This document shows positions 17,693-26,685 of a stretch of 44,667 bases of DNA, one piece after another (within the stretch, counting starts at the first letter, position 1; each line of letters begins with the position of its first letter). The notes below the pieces were generated by a model. It saw nothing but the letters and a program-made list of their open reading frames with translations, did not search any database and was not told the origin of the DNA. Source of the stretch: Candidatus Enterococcus ferrettii (GTDB taxonomy: Bacteria > Bacillota > Bacilli > Lactobacillales > Enterococcaceae); NCBI RefSeq assembly GCF_017377655.1, contig NZ_JAFREL010000088.1, forward strand, positions 1 to 44,667, written 5' to 3'. A program made the position numbers and the translations under genes.

Positions 17693-19141
17693 GTGAAGGT
17701 TAAAAATGAGGCAATGCTAATTACCTATGCGGACAGCATGGGCAGCAATTTAAAAGAGCTAAAACAAATCCTAAACAGTCAGTTAACAGGAGTCGTTGGT
17801 GGTGTACATTTGCTGCCTTTCTTTCCCTCTACTGGTGACCGTGGCTTTGCCCCCAGCGACTATACTGTGGTAGATGCTGCTTTTGGCAATTGGCAGGATG
17901 TAGAAGCTCTAGGAGAAAGTTATTATTTGATGTTTGATTTTATGGTCAATCATATCTCGCGGGAGTCGAAGTTCTTTCAAGACTTCAAGGCAAAGCATGA
18001 GAACTCTCTTTATAAAGAGATGTTCATTCGCATTCATAAGTTTTTCCCGAAAAATCGTCCGACGGCTGAAGACATTGATTTGATTTATAAGCGTAAGGAT
18101 AAGGCACCCTTTCAGAAGATAACTTTTGCTGATGGTGAAACTGAACAGGTATGGAATACCTTTGGGGAAGAACAAATAGATTTGGATGTAACTAAGGAAA
18201 TAACCAAAACTTTTATTCGAGAAACTATTGCGGACATGGCTAAGCATGGCTGTTCTCTGATCCGTTTAGATGCCTTCGCTTATGCAATTAAAAAGCTGGA
18301 CACCGATGATTTTTTTGTAGAACCGGAAATATGGCAATTATTAGATGACATTCGTGAAGAAGCAGCGGAACATCAAGTGGAGCTACTGCCTGAAATCCAT
18401 GAGCATTACTCGATTCAAATGAAAATTTCTGATCATAATTATTATGTGTACGATTTTGCTTTGCCAATGCTTACCTTGTATTCTTTATACAGCGGGAAAA
18501 GCGAGCGACTGGCAGCTTGGTTGCGTGTGAGTCCTATGAGACAGTTTACTACCTTAGATACCCACGATGGCATCGGAGTAGTGGATGCAAAGGATTTATT
18601 GACTGACGAAGAATTAAATTATACTTCAGAAGAGCTATATAAAGTTGGAGCCAACGTGAAGAAGATTTACTCCTCTGAAAGCTACAATAATTTGGATATT
18701 TATCAAATTAATAGTACCTATTACAGTGCGATAGGGGACAATGACGACAGCTACTTGCTAGCTAGAGCACTCCAATGTTTTGCTCCGGGAATTCCTCAAA
18801 TTTATTATGTAGGTCTGTTTGCTGGTAGAAATGATATTGAACTGCTGGAACGAACACAAGAAGGTCGCAACATTAATCGTCATTACTATTCAATTGAAGA
18901 AATTGAAGGAGAAGTTCAGCGTCCCGTTGTGCAGGCATTGTTCGACTTGCTACGCTTTAGGAATACTTCAGCTGCTTTTGATCTAGAAGGTGAGATTAAC
19001 GTGGAAACACCTTCTGCACAAGAGATTATCATTGTTAGAACCAGTCAGGATGGGCAGACAGCCGCCCGTCTGGAAGCAAATTTAGAGAATAAGAACTTTC
19101 GCATCGTGGAAAATGACCAAGTAATAGTCGATAATAAATAA
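17693..19141 (+). CDS. gtfA: Sucrose phosphorylase (GH13_18)
   Basis: A 482-residue enzyme of the sucrose phosphorylase group, which converts sucrose and phosphate to alpha-glucose 1-phosphate and fructose in the cytoplasm. The sequence closely follows Streptococcus mutans GtfA from memory: [15 protein letters not shown] at the start, [26 protein letters not shown] with the Asp nucleophile, LPEIHEHY with the acid/base Glu, and [12 protein letters not shown]. The length is normal. The start is GTG 17693 with AGGAG 7 bases upstream; the ATG at 17691 is out of frame and stops at once. It sits between the glucosidases and the ATPase gene, as in msm loci. Action on another glucoside cannot be excluded. 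Confidence 0.9.
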   Translation: MKVKNEAMLITYADSMGSNLKELKQILNSQLTGVVGGVHLLPFFPSTGDRGFAPSDYTVVDAAFGNWQDVEALGESYYLMFDFMVNHISRESKFFQDFKAKHENSLYKEMFIRIHKFFPKNRPTAEDIDLIYKRKDKAPFQKITFADGETEQVWNTFGEEQIDLDVTKEITKTFIRETIADMAKHGCSLIRLDAFAYAIKKLDTDDFFVEPEIWQLLDDIREEAAEHQVELLPEIHEHYSIQMKISDHNYYVYDFALPMLTLYSLYSGKSERLAAWLRVSPMRQFTTLDTHDGIGVVDAKDLLTDEELNYTSEELYKVGANVKKIYSSESYNNLDIYQINSTYYSAIGDNDDSYLLARALQCFAPGIPQIYYVGLFAGRNDIELLERTQEGRNINRHYYSIEEIEGEVQRPVVQALFDLLRFRNTSAAFDLEGEINVETPSAQEIIIVRTSQDGQTAARLEANLENKNFRIVENDQVIVDNK

Positions 19142-19154
19142 AAGAGGTGCATTT

Positions 19155-20264
19155 ATGGTAGATATAGCTTTAAGAGGTGTGCATAAAAAATATGGTAATA
19201 ATGACAAGTATTCAGTAACGGATTTCAATCTTGAAATTAAGGACCAGGAGTTTATTGTCTTTGTTGGTCCTTCTGGTTGTGGAAAATCGACAACCTTACG
19301 AATGATCGCAGGCCTAGAGGATATTTCTGAAGGAGAATTACTAATTGGTGATGTCCTGATGAATGATGTGGCGCCAAAGGATCGAGACATTGCTATGGTT
19401 TTCCAGAACTATGCATTGTATCCTCATATGACGGTTTTTGACAACATGGCTTTTGGGTTGAAATTACGCAAATACCAAAAGGAAGATATTCAAAAACGAG
19501 TAGAAAATGCTGCAAGTATCTTAGGCTTAACTGAGTATTTGGATCGGAAGCCGGCCGCGATGTCAGGTGGACAACGCCAACGGGTCGCATTGGGCAGGGC
19601 AATTGTACGAGATGCGAAGGTATTCCTAATGGATGAGCCTCTATCCAATCTAGATGCCAAATTACGGGTAGCGATGCGAGCGGAAATCGCCAAGCTGCAT
19701 CAACGTTTGGAAACTACTACAATTTATGTCACTCATGACCAAACAGAAGCAATGACTATGGCAGATCGAATCGTCATTATGAAGGATGGATTTATTCAGC
19801 AGATTGGTTCACCAAAAGAGGTCTACAATTCTCCTAGAAATGTTTTTGTAGCGGGTTTTATTGGATCACCGGCTATGAATTTCTTCCATGTTACTCTAAA
19901 TAAGGGTGTTATTCGTGATGGACAAGGGTTAGAATTGAAAGTACCAGAAGGAAAAAATAAAGTATTGCTGCAAAAAGGTTATGAAGGCAAAGAAGTCATT
20001 TTAGGGATTCGTCCTGAGGATATTCATAATGAGCAAATTGTTTTGGAATCTTCACCAGAAACGACAATAAAAGCGCAGATTGAAGTATCTGAACTGTTAG
20101 GAGCTGAAATCATGCTGTATTCTAAGAGCGGAAACACAGAATTCGTGTCTAAAGTGGATGCTCGTGAGGTCTATCAGCCAGGGCAAAAAATCCAGTTGGC
20201 CTTCAACCTAAATAAATCACATTTTTTCGATACAGAAACTGAAGAAGTTATTAGCATGCTTTAA
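19155..20264 (+). CDS. msmK: Sugar ABC transporter ATPase (MsmK/MalK)
   Basis: A 369-residue ATPase of the carbohydrate importer class CUT1. Walker A is GPSGCGKST, the Q-loop lies in [12 protein letters not shown], the signature is [14 protein letters not shown] and Walker B is [15 protein letters not shown]. The C-terminal regulatory (TOBE-like) domain runs from about residue 240. It should power the MalF/MalG-type permeases of this operon; MsmK proteins often also serve other sugar importers. ATG 19155 follows AAGAGGTG. Confidence 0.92.
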   Translation: MVDIALRGVHKKYGNNDKYSVTDFNLEIKDQEFIVFVGPSGCGKSTTLRMIAGLEDISEGELLIGDVLMNDVAPKDRDIAMVFQNYALYPHMTVFDNMAFGLKLRKYQKEDIQKRVENAASILGLTEYLDRKPAAMSGGQRQRVALGRAIVRDAKVFLMDEPLSNLDAKLRVAMRAEIAKLHQRLETTTIYVTHDQTEAMTMADRIVIMKDGFIQQIGSPKEVYNSPRNVFVAGFIGSPAMNFFHVTLNKGVIRDGQGLELKVPEGKNKVLLQKGYEGKEVILGIRPEDIHNEQIVLESSPETTIKAQIEVSELLGAEIMLYSKSGNTEFVSKVDAREVYQPGQKIQLAFNLNKSHFFDTETEEVISML

Positions 20265-20281
20265 GCAGAACAAGGAGTTCT

Positions 20282-21142
20282 ATGAGTAAATATATTGAAA
20301 CGCCGCAACTAAATCCACTGTTTCCCTTTCGCACCTTTATTTCCTATGGCTGGGATATTACCTATCCTCATTGGCACAAGGAAGTTGAAATTATTTATTG
20401 CTTAAAGGGGACGGTCAACTTGGGTGTCAACGAGCAGGTACTTAAATTAAAGGAAGGAGATGCCTATGTTTTTCCTAGTGGCGAGGCTCACTTCTTTTTG
20501 GCGTCACCTGACAGCGAGCGAATTGTTTATCAGTTTGACTTAAAACTGTTTCATAATATAGAAAATCTGATGATCTCCAAGCGATCCTTATATGATTTAT
20601 TTGGCAGCATTCCCAGTTATAGCATGATCTGGCCACAGTCAATCAAAGAAAAGATTACCAATCTTTTGCTGAAGCTGTTTCATCGGTCGACTCAAACGGA
20701 AGAAGGAACTGAATATGAAATGGCGGGCTTACTGAATCAACTGATTGCATATTTTTACAAGCTTCCGACGATCGAAAAGCCGATTAACCAGTCGCGTCAA
20801 GCTATGAAAAATCAGGAAGTGATGGATTGCTTGAATTCAGTTTTCACCTATGTGGAAAACAATTTTCTGACTGCGATTACCATGGAAGAGGTCGCAAATT
20901 ATGTGGGCTTTAGTCCTTCGTACTTTTCCCGATTTTTTAAAAAGCATGTAGGTACTTCTTTTATTCAGTATCTGACTGAATATCGAATTAACATCGCCAA
21001 ATATATCCTAGGCACCTCCCAACAGCCCTTAACTGAAGTTGCCAGTCAATCGGGCTTTTCCAGTGTAAAGACATTTCATCATGTGTTTAAAGCTCAGGTA
21101 GGCATCTCACCAAAGCAATTCCAGAAACAAATAGATCAGTAG
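20282..21142 (+). CDS. AraC-family transcriptional regulator
   Basis: A 286-residue regulator with an N-terminal cupin sensor domain (about 20-110; HWHKEVEIIYCLKGT at 31-45) and a C-terminal pair of helix-turn-helix motifs (about 185-286; MEEVANYVGFSPSYFSRFFKKHVG and LTEVASQSGFSSVKTFHHVFKAQVG in order). It is the last gene of the sugar operon and lies just before the oxidoreductase-epimerase operon, so it may control either or both. S. mutans MsmR is also AraC-like and linked to gtfA, which fits. ATG 20282 follows AAGGAG. Confidence 0.88.
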   Translation: MSKYIETPQLNPLFPFRTFISYGWDITYPHWHKEVEIIYCLKGTVNLGVNEQVLKLKEGDAYVFPSGEAHFFLASPDSERIVYQFDLKLFHNIENLMISKRSLYDLFGSIPSYSMIWPQSIKEKITNLLLKLFHRSTQTEEGTEYEMAGLLNQLIAYFYKLPTIEKPINQSRQAMKNQEVMDCLNSVFTYVENNFLTAITMEEVANYVGFSPSYFSRFFKKHVGTSFIQYLTEYRINIAKYILGTSQQPLTEVASQSGFSSVKTFHHVFKAQVGISPKQFQKQIDQ

Positions 21143-21149
21143 TTTCATT

Positions 21150-21181
21150 CCAGTATCTCATGAAGGATGCTGGTTTTTTTG
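21150..21181 (+). terminator. Terminator after the AraC-type regulator
   Basis: CCAGTATC (21150-21157) pairs with GATGCTGG (21166-21173) with one G-U pair, followed by eight T. It ends the long sugar operon. Confidence 0.85.
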
Positions 21182-21327
21182 TTATCTTAACTTTTTTTGG
21201 GAGAATTTTAAATTTTTAGCATCGAGTAAAAAAGCGCAAAATTCGGGAACTTTTGGTTAGAAATAAAGGAAGAAATCCTAGATTGGATTCACTATACTAT
21301 AGGTAAATAAAGAATATGGAGGAACTT

Positions 21328-22401
21328 ATGAAGCTGAAGATTGGAATTATCGGGTGTGGTGGAATTGCTAAAGGAAAGCATCTTCCGGCTTTAGGGGAAG
21401 TAGAAGAAGTTGAATTGACAGCATTTTGTGATGTTATTTTGGAACGAGCTGTAGAAGCACAGATTGTTTTTGGAACTGAAGATGCGAAGGTTTTTACTGA
21501 CTACAAAAAAATGCTGTCGGAAATGTCGTTGGACGTGATTCATGTTTGTACGCCCAATGACTCTCATGCGGAATTGACGATTGCGGCTTTAGAGTCAGAT
21601 TGCCATGTGATGTGTGAAAAACCGATGGCGAAAACCTCAGCTGAAGCAAAGCAGATGATTGAGGCAGCTGAAAAAAATGGAAAAAAATTAACGATAGGCT
21701 ACCAAAATCGCTTCCGAAAAGATTCTCAGTATTTGCAAGAAGTTTGTCGAGAAGGTGTACTAGGAGATATCTATTTTGGGAAAGCTCATGCAATTCGTCG
21801 TCGAGCAGTTCCTACTTGGGGTGTTTTTCTTGATGAAGAAGCGCAGGGAGGTGGGCCATTAATTGATATTGGTACGCATGCTTTAGATCTAACCTTATGG
21901 ATGATGAACAACTATAAGCCAAAATATGTAGTCGGTAAAGCTTATCATAAGCTAGCCGATACGGAGAATGCTGCTAATGCTTGGGGATCTTGGGATCCAG
22001 AAAAATTCAAAGTGGAGGATTCAGCTTTCGGGTTCATTATGATGGAAAACGGGGCTAGTATCTTCTTAGAATCGAGCTGGGCGTTAAATAGTCTGGATGT
22101 AAAGGAAGCGAAAACGACTCTTTGCGGAACGAAGGGTGGAGCAGACATGAACAACGGCTTGACCCTGAACGGTGAAGACCACCGTTTACTGTTTGAGAAA
22201 AAAATTGAATTGGAAACTGGCGGAGTCGACTTTTACGATGGTGAAGGAGACAACCCAGCGATTACAGAAGCGCAGTCTTGGATTAAAGCAATTTTAGAGG
22301 ATCAAGAACCAGTGGTAAAACCTGAAGAGTCCTTGGTTGTCACAGAAATTTTGGAAGCCATTTATAAATCATCAACTACTGGACAGCCAGTCTTTTTATA
22401 A
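21328..22401 (+). CDS. Gfo/Idh/MocA-family sugar oxidoreductase (1)
   Basis: A 357-residue NAD(P)-dependent dehydrogenase. The N-terminal Rossmann fold has GIIGCGGIAKGKH and the conserved CEKPMAKT (the Lys is catalytic in this family). The C-terminal alpha/beta domain includes GGGPLIDIGTHALDL, with the Asp and His expected in the active site. I chose ATG 21328 because GGAGG at 21318-21322 sits just upstream; an in-frame ATG at 21316 has no such site. It is first in a three-gene operon. The substrate is not readable from sequence; a sugar or sugar derivative oxidised at a ring hydroxyl is the family norm. Confidence 0.85.
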   Translation: MKLKIGIIGCGGIAKGKHLPALGEVEEVELTAFCDVILERAVEAQIVFGTEDAKVFTDYKKMLSEMSLDVIHVCTPNDSHAELTIAALESDCHVMCEKPMAKTSAEAKQMIEAAEKNGKKLTIGYQNRFRKDSQYLQEVCREGVLGDIYFGKAHAIRRRAVPTWGVFLDEEAQGGGPLIDIGTHALDLTLWMMNNYKPKYVVGKAYHKLADTENAANAWGSWDPEKFKVEDSAFGFIMMENGASIFLESSWALNSLDVKEAKTTLCGTKGGADMNNGLTLNGEDHRLLFEKKIELETGGVDFYDGEGDNPAITEAQSWIKAILEDQEPVVKPEESLVVTEILEAIYKSSTTGQPVFL

Positions 22402-22418
22402 AAAAGGAGGAATAAGAA

Positions 22419-23387
22419 ATGAAACTTGGTGTATTTACCCCATTATTTAACAATTTAAGCTTTGAGGATATGATCGATGCCGTAGCTAAACAAGGATTGC
22501 AAACCGTTGAGATTGGTACGGGTGGCTCACCGGGGAACGCTCATTTAGATATAGACAAGCTTTTAAACAGTAGTGAGGCTCGTCAGGAATATTTGGCAAA
22601 ATTAGCTGATAAAGGATTAAGTATTTCTGCTTTAAGCTGTCATCACAATCCAATTTCACCAGTAAAAGAAACGGCTCAGGAAGCCGATGAGCTACTGCGC
22701 AAAACAATTAAATTAGCGAACTTAATGAATGTCTCGATAGTTAATGGTTTCTCGGGCGTTTCAGGAGGAAATCCTACTGATACTCAAGTAAACTGGCCGG
22801 TGTTACCGTGGCCGACTGCTTATGATGAAAACTACAATTACCAGTGGGAACAAAGGTTGGTTCCTTATTGGCGGGAAATTAATACTGTGGCCGAAGACGC
22901 AGGTGTTAAGATCGGTATCGAACTTCATGGCGGGTTCTTGTGCCACACACCCTATACAATGCTGAAGCTGCGTGAAGCAACCGGAAAAGCAATCGGTTGC
23001 AACTTAGATCCGAGTCATTTATGGTGGCAAGGAATTGATCCAGTAGCAGCAATTAAAATTTTAGGGGTAGAAGGAGCAATTCACCATTTTCACGCGAAAG
23101 ATACCTACTTGGATCAGAACAATATCAATATGTACGGATTAACTGACATGCAGCCATATAACAATGTGCAAACAAGAGCATGGACTTTCCGCACAGTCGG
23201 TTGTGGACACGACTTAAAAATTTGGTCAGATATTATTTCGGCATTGCGTTTGTACGGTTACGATTATGTATTAAGTATCGAGCATGAAGACCCAATTATG
23301 TCAATTGACGAAGGGCTGACGCGAGCGGTTACTAACCTAAAAAGTATTATGATCAAGGATCAGCCGGCTGATATGTGGTGGGCATAA
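22419..23387 (+). CDS. Sugar phosphate isomerase/epimerase (xylose isomerase-like TIM barrel)
   Basis: A 322-residue protein of the AP-endonuclease/xylose-isomerase-like family. Probable divalent metal ligands are in IGIELHGG (Glu), NLDPSHLWW (Asp/His), IHHFHAKD (His) and YVLSIEHED (Glu), consistent with an epimerase or isomerase using a metal-bound enediolate. It lies between two sugar dehydrogenase genes. A related arrangement with the E. coli 3-keto-glycoside epimerase YcjR and dehydrogenases suggests, as inference, that it acts on a keto-sugar made by a neighbour. ATG 22419 follows AAAGGAGGAA. Confidence 0.8.
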   Translation: MKLGVFTPLFNNLSFEDMIDAVAKQGLQTVEIGTGGSPGNAHLDIDKLLNSSEARQEYLAKLADKGLSISALSCHHNPISPVKETAQEADELLRKTIKLANLMNVSIVNGFSGVSGGNPTDTQVNWPVLPWPTAYDENYNYQWEQRLVPYWREINTVAEDAGVKIGIELHGGFLCHTPYTMLKLREATGKAIGCNLDPSHLWWQGIDPVAAIKILGVEGAIHHFHAKDTYLDQNNINMYGLTDMQPYNNVQTRAWTFRTVGCGHDLKIWSDIISALRLYGYDYVLSIEHEDPIMSIDEGLTRAVTNLKSIMIKDQPADMWWA

Positions 23388-23398
23388 GGAGGAAATAA

Positions 23399-24463
23399 AT
23401 GAAACCAATCAATTTTGCGGTTATTGGATATGGCGGTATGGGCAGCTATCATGTGCATACTATCATGCTTCAAGACCAAGAACGCATTCAAGTGATCGGA
23501 ACCTATGATATTTCCGAGGGACGCCAAACTGTTTCCGCAGAAAAGGGCCATAAACTATATCCCAGTTATGAAGCAGCCTTAGGCGACGAACAAGTTGAGG
23601 CGGTACTGATTGCCACTCCCAACGATGTGCATAAAGAGTTAGCGATTCAGGCTTTACAGGCGGGGAAACATGTGATTTGTGAAAAGCCAGTGACATTGAC
23701 AACAGAAGAGTTTGATGAAATTCTAGCGGTTGCCCAAGAGACCAATTGCGTCTTCATGGTACACCAAAATCGTCGTTGGGATCCTGACTTTCTAATTATT
23801 CGTGAACTATGCAAAAACCAACAAATAGGTGATATTTTTCAAATTGAATCTCGAGTGCAGGGGGCTAATGGTATCCCTGGCGATTGGCGTCACTTAAAAG
23901 CCCATGGTGGGGGCATGGTATTAGACTGGGGCGTTCATCTATTCGATCAATTACTTTTCTTAATTGATCAACCAATTAAGAAAATATCCGCTGATTTAAG
24001 CTACATTTTAGGCGATGAGGTTGATGATGGATTTAGCTGCTGGATTACCTTTGAAAATGGTCTCCGAGCTGTAATTGAAGTGGGGACCACAAACTATACG
24101 AAGTTGCCCCGTTGGTATGTTAAGGGAACTGAAGGAACTGCTAAAATTGAGGATTGGGATTTGTCAGGTGAACTGATTGCAGCTTCAAAAAGTGAAATTT
24201 TTTCAACACCTCAACCAATCCAGGCAGGCGTTGGGTTAACGAAAACAATGGCACCACCATCTGAAGATGCAACAGTTAAGCTGCCATTTCCAAATTCTGA
24301 GGCAGAATATGTCTCTTTCTATTGTAATTTTTATGAAGTGGTTCGCCATCAAGCGGATCCGATTGTCAAGAATTGTGAAGTTCGTAAAGTAATGGAACTA
24401 ATCGATATCATTTTGATGGCGAAACCAGAAATCGTAAATGAAAAGGAATTACAGATAGTCTAG
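23399..24463 (+). CDS. Gfo/Idh/MocA-family sugar oxidoreductase (2)
   Basis: A 354-residue dehydrogenase of the same fold as the 21328 product but clearly diverged. It has FAVIGYGGMGSYH for nucleotide binding, CEKPVTLTTEE with the catalytic Lys, a HQNRRWDPDF block and GGGMVLDWGVHLFDQL with the conserved Asp and His. The difference from copy 1 suggests a different step, such as the reverse reduction after epimerisation, rather than redundancy; this is inference. ATG 23399 follows AAGGAGGAA. It is last in the operon and is followed by a strong terminator. Confidence 0.85.
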   Translation: MKPINFAVIGYGGMGSYHVHTIMLQDQERIQVIGTYDISEGRQTVSAEKGHKLYPSYEAALGDEQVEAVLIATPNDVHKELAIQALQAGKHVICEKPVTLTTEEFDEILAVAQETNCVFMVHQNRRWDPDFLIIRELCKNQQIGDIFQIESRVQGANGIPGDWRHLKAHGGGMVLDWGVHLFDQLLFLIDQPIKKISADLSYILGDEVDDGFSCWITFENGLRAVIEVGTTNYTKLPRWYVKGTEGTAKIEDWDLSGELIAASKSEIFSTPQPIQAGVGLTKTMAPPSEDATVKLPFPNSEAEYVSFYCNFYEVVRHQADPIVKNCEVRKVMELIDIILMAKPEIVNEKELQIV

Positions 24464-24486
24464 CTCTAACTAAACAGGGAAAAAGG

Positions 24487-24523
24487 GAGGATAAGCAGTG
24501 ATATTTGCTTATCCTCTCTTTTT
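24487..24523. terminator. Bidirectional terminator
   Basis: A perfect 11-base inverted repeat (GAGGATAAGCA at 24487-24497, its complement at 24506-24516) with a T-run. It lies between the oxidoreductase operon and the convergent lipoprotein gene ending at 24525. Confidence 0.92.
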
Positions 24524-24524
24524 A

Positions 24525-25709
24525 TTATTCTGGAATTTCGCTATAGGTAGAAGATAAAATAAAATTACCGTCTCCTTTTTGATTCTGTAAAGCATTCAAG
24601 GCATCCAAATCATTAAAGTGCCACCACTCCGAAGCTAGTGGAGTAAGCCCGCCGTTGGTAATCAAGTAATACTGCAGTAGAGCGACATTTTCGCTATTGT
24701 TAGGATTAACGATAGCATTCTTCCAAGCGTTCCGGTCATTAGCGGCAATCGGTTGCGTGTAAATAGCTGATTGTGAACTTAACTCATGCATGACGGTGTG
24801 CATTGGATATTCACTTAATGCCTCTACTTTTGTTATCAAATAGTTGCCAACTTGTTTCTGCTTGGATGAGTCAATTTTGGCCACAGACACATCAATTGCA
24901 TATCCTATTTGATGGTTGGACACTTTAGTTGAAATAAACCAGTCGATTTGCCAAGGAGGTGAAGAGATACCTGACATAACCTCTGGCGATGATTGAGCCA
25001 ACTGCATTAGCTGATTAGCTACATTTAATTGTACTGGCAAAGGACGAAAGCCTTCATAAACGACTAAGGTGTTTCCATCCGCTAAAGCAGATTTTTGAGC
25101 GTTCATAATTTTACTTGCCATGCTGTATAAAACTGGTACAATATACTCTTCATCTCCTAATCGATCATTAAAATCACGGCTTTCATATAGCTTCTGTCCA
25201 GTAACATTGGGAATCATATGGCCAGAGGAAGTGTATAACGATTTTGCATTATTTGTGATATTGTATTGGATAGATGGAATAAGATCTGGCAGGTTTACAA
25301 AGCAGTAATGGCTGTCCAGCCAGCCGATTTGTCCCTCAACTTTAACCTGCAGCCAATCATTTTCCTCCTTAAGGATAGTAAAACCGGTTCCCGGTTCTAA
25401 ATGTTTCAGCTCCAGACCTTGGAAACTATTATCTTCTCGCAAGGGGAGATTGAGGGATGCGTATCCAGTCGCTCCTTGTAAAGGCAGCTCATATTGTCCT
25501 TGATAAACTTCACCGATAACTTCGGATACTTTTTCGGATGTTGCAGTAGTCGATTCGCCGTACTGACTAGTGGGACTGGATACTGGTTCTGAAGCAGTAG
25601 TTGTACCGATTGTTGGACTGCTGCTGGTATTATTCGATTCATCATTTTTTTTGCAGCTGGTTAAGGTCAGCAGTAGAATACTGGTGATTAGCAAGGCGGT
25701 TGACTTCAT
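24525..25709 (-). CDS. SH3-domain lipoprotein with VanX-like (M15) peptidase domain
   Basis: A 394-residue surface lipoprotein. The signal peptide ends with Cys19 (LTLTSCKK). A Ser/Thr-rich linker (about 20-70) leads to a bacterial SH3-like domain (about 75-140) and then a zinc peptidase domain (about 150-394). VanX/VanY-type motifs are visible: Arg222 in YEGFRP, His266 and Asp273 in SNHQIGYAIDVS, and Glu361 and His364 in SEWWHF. This points to a D-Ala-D-Ala dipeptidase or carboxypeptidase acting on cell wall peptides. Unlike resistance VanX it is secreted and anchored, so a wall turnover or recycling role is more likely than glycopeptide resistance. It lies downstream of a TraX-like gene. 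Confidence 0.82.
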   Translation of the reverse strand: MKSTALLITSILLLTLTSCKKNDESNNTSSSPTIGTTTASEPVSSPTSQYGESTTATSEKVSEVIGEVYQGQYELPLQGATGYASLNLPLREDNSFQGLELKHLEPGTGFTILKEENDWLQVKVEGQIGWLDSHYCFVNLPDLIPSIQYNITNNAKSLYTSSGHMIPNVTGQKLYESRDFNDRLGDEEYIVPVLYSMASKIMNAQKSALADGNTLVVYEGFRPLPVQLNVANQLMQLAQSSPEVMSGISSPPWQIDWFISTKVSNHQIGYAIDVSVAKIDSSKQKQVGNYLITKVEALSEYPMHTVMHELSSQSAIYTQPIAANDRNAWKNAIVNPNNSENVALLQYYLITNGGLTPLASEWWHFNDLDALNALQNQKGDGNFILSSTYSEIPE

Positions 25710-25717
25710 TCAGACTC

Positions 25718-26428
25718 CTATCTAAGTATAATTTTTAAAAGCTCAAGCAATACTAAGTGCCCAGGATAAAATAGATAAAATCCCCATTTCATAAACTCGC
25801 TGCTATGGCCCTTTCTTCCATGATACAGCGCCAAAACCGGAATAGCCAGTACAATTCCCAACTGATAAAGGTCAGCAGTTCCGTAATCCCGCAGCAGGGG
25901 AAGTAAATGGAAGACTACACCAATAATTAGAAAACTGAACATTTGCTTTTTGAAACTACCTCTAAAAAGACCAAAGCCTAAAATCCAGAGTACAGTTACA
26001 AAATTCCAGTCGGCATTCATTACTACTAAACAGCAAAAGGCAACAAAAGCTATCTTTAGGTAATTGTTTGCTGGCGAATGTTTTACAAAAATTAGTGCTA
26101 GTAATCCATTCATTAAGCCCCATAATACGCTAGTTGCGCTAAATAAGGGGAGATTAAAATAAATCACATAAGGAAAGTGAGCCAATAAGGCGAAAATAAA
26201 AAGGCGCCGCAAATATCGTTTGCGGTTAGAAGTGAAGTACTCACCTTCTGCAACAAAGTAACACATGATGGGTGCACACAAACGACCAATAACTCGCAGG
26301 ACGAGCCAAAGAGGTTGATCGCTGTTAATGAACACACTGGCAAAATGATCTAAAAACATAGCAAGGATAGCTAAATATTTCAGAAAATTTGCTGATAAAT
26401 CAAATTTATTGGATAAGGTTTGCTCCAT
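25718..26428 (-). CDS. TraX-family membrane protein
   Basis: A 236-residue polytopic membrane protein with about seven or eight hydrophobic segments. The N-terminal block ILAMFLDHFASVF and the central RVIGRLCAPIMCYFVAEGE are characteristic of TraX-like proteins. TraX acetylates F pilin, but chromosomal relatives in Firmicutes are common outside conjugation systems and their substrates are mostly unknown. No conjugation genes occur here. ATG 26428 follows AAAGGAGC. The lipoprotein gene starts 9 bases beyond its stop, so the two probably form one operon; acyl modification of a surface polymer would fit that context but is inference. Confidence 0.8.
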   Translation of the reverse strand: MEQTLSNKFDLSANFLKYLAILAMFLDHFASVFINSDQPLWLVLRVIGRLCAPIMCYFVAEGEYFTSNRKRYLRRLFIFALLAHFPYVIYFNLPLFSATSVLWGLMNGLLALIFVKHSPANNYLKIAFVAFCCLVVMNADWNFVTVLWILGFGLFRGSFKKQMFSFLIIGVVFHLLPLLRDYGTADLYQLGIVLAIPVLALYHGRKGHSSEFMKWGFYLFYPGHLVLLELLKIILR

Positions 26429-26606
26429 TTTGCCAAGCTCCTTTATTAACTATTATTAAATTTGTCATCTAGGAGTAGTTGCCCACTTGAATTATTCATA
26501 TAGGCTATCTTATAGTGCAATTGTGTTCGAAATATGTTAAAGATGATAGAACTTTACAAATGATTTTACTAAGATGAAGAATACTGCTAAGAATAAAGAA
26601 ATCCAC

Positions 26607-26655
26607 AAAAAAAGGAAAGAATTCTGCTTTATTGCACAGACTCTTTCCTTTTTTC
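26607..26655. terminator. Terminator downstream of the Gx-family gene
   Basis: AAAAAAAGGAAAGA (26607-26620) and TCTTTCCTTTTTT (26642-26654) form an A/T-flanked hairpin that works in either direction. It most likely ends the minus-strand operon at 26686-27598. The rest of 26429-26685 shows nothing else. Confidence 0.7.
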
Positions 26656-26685
26656 TAAGTTATTAGGTAGTGCGAACTCATTTTG

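Noticed and set aside
24525..25709. Vancomycin resistance gene suggested by VanX-like motifs
   Set aside because: The protein is a secreted SH3 lipoprotein without vanH or vanA/B ligase neighbours, so a wall-turnover enzyme is more likely.
25718..26428. Conjugative element suggested by a TraX-like protein
   Set aside because: No relaxase, coupling protein, pilus or integrase genes nearby; chromosomal TraX-like genes are common in Firmicutes.
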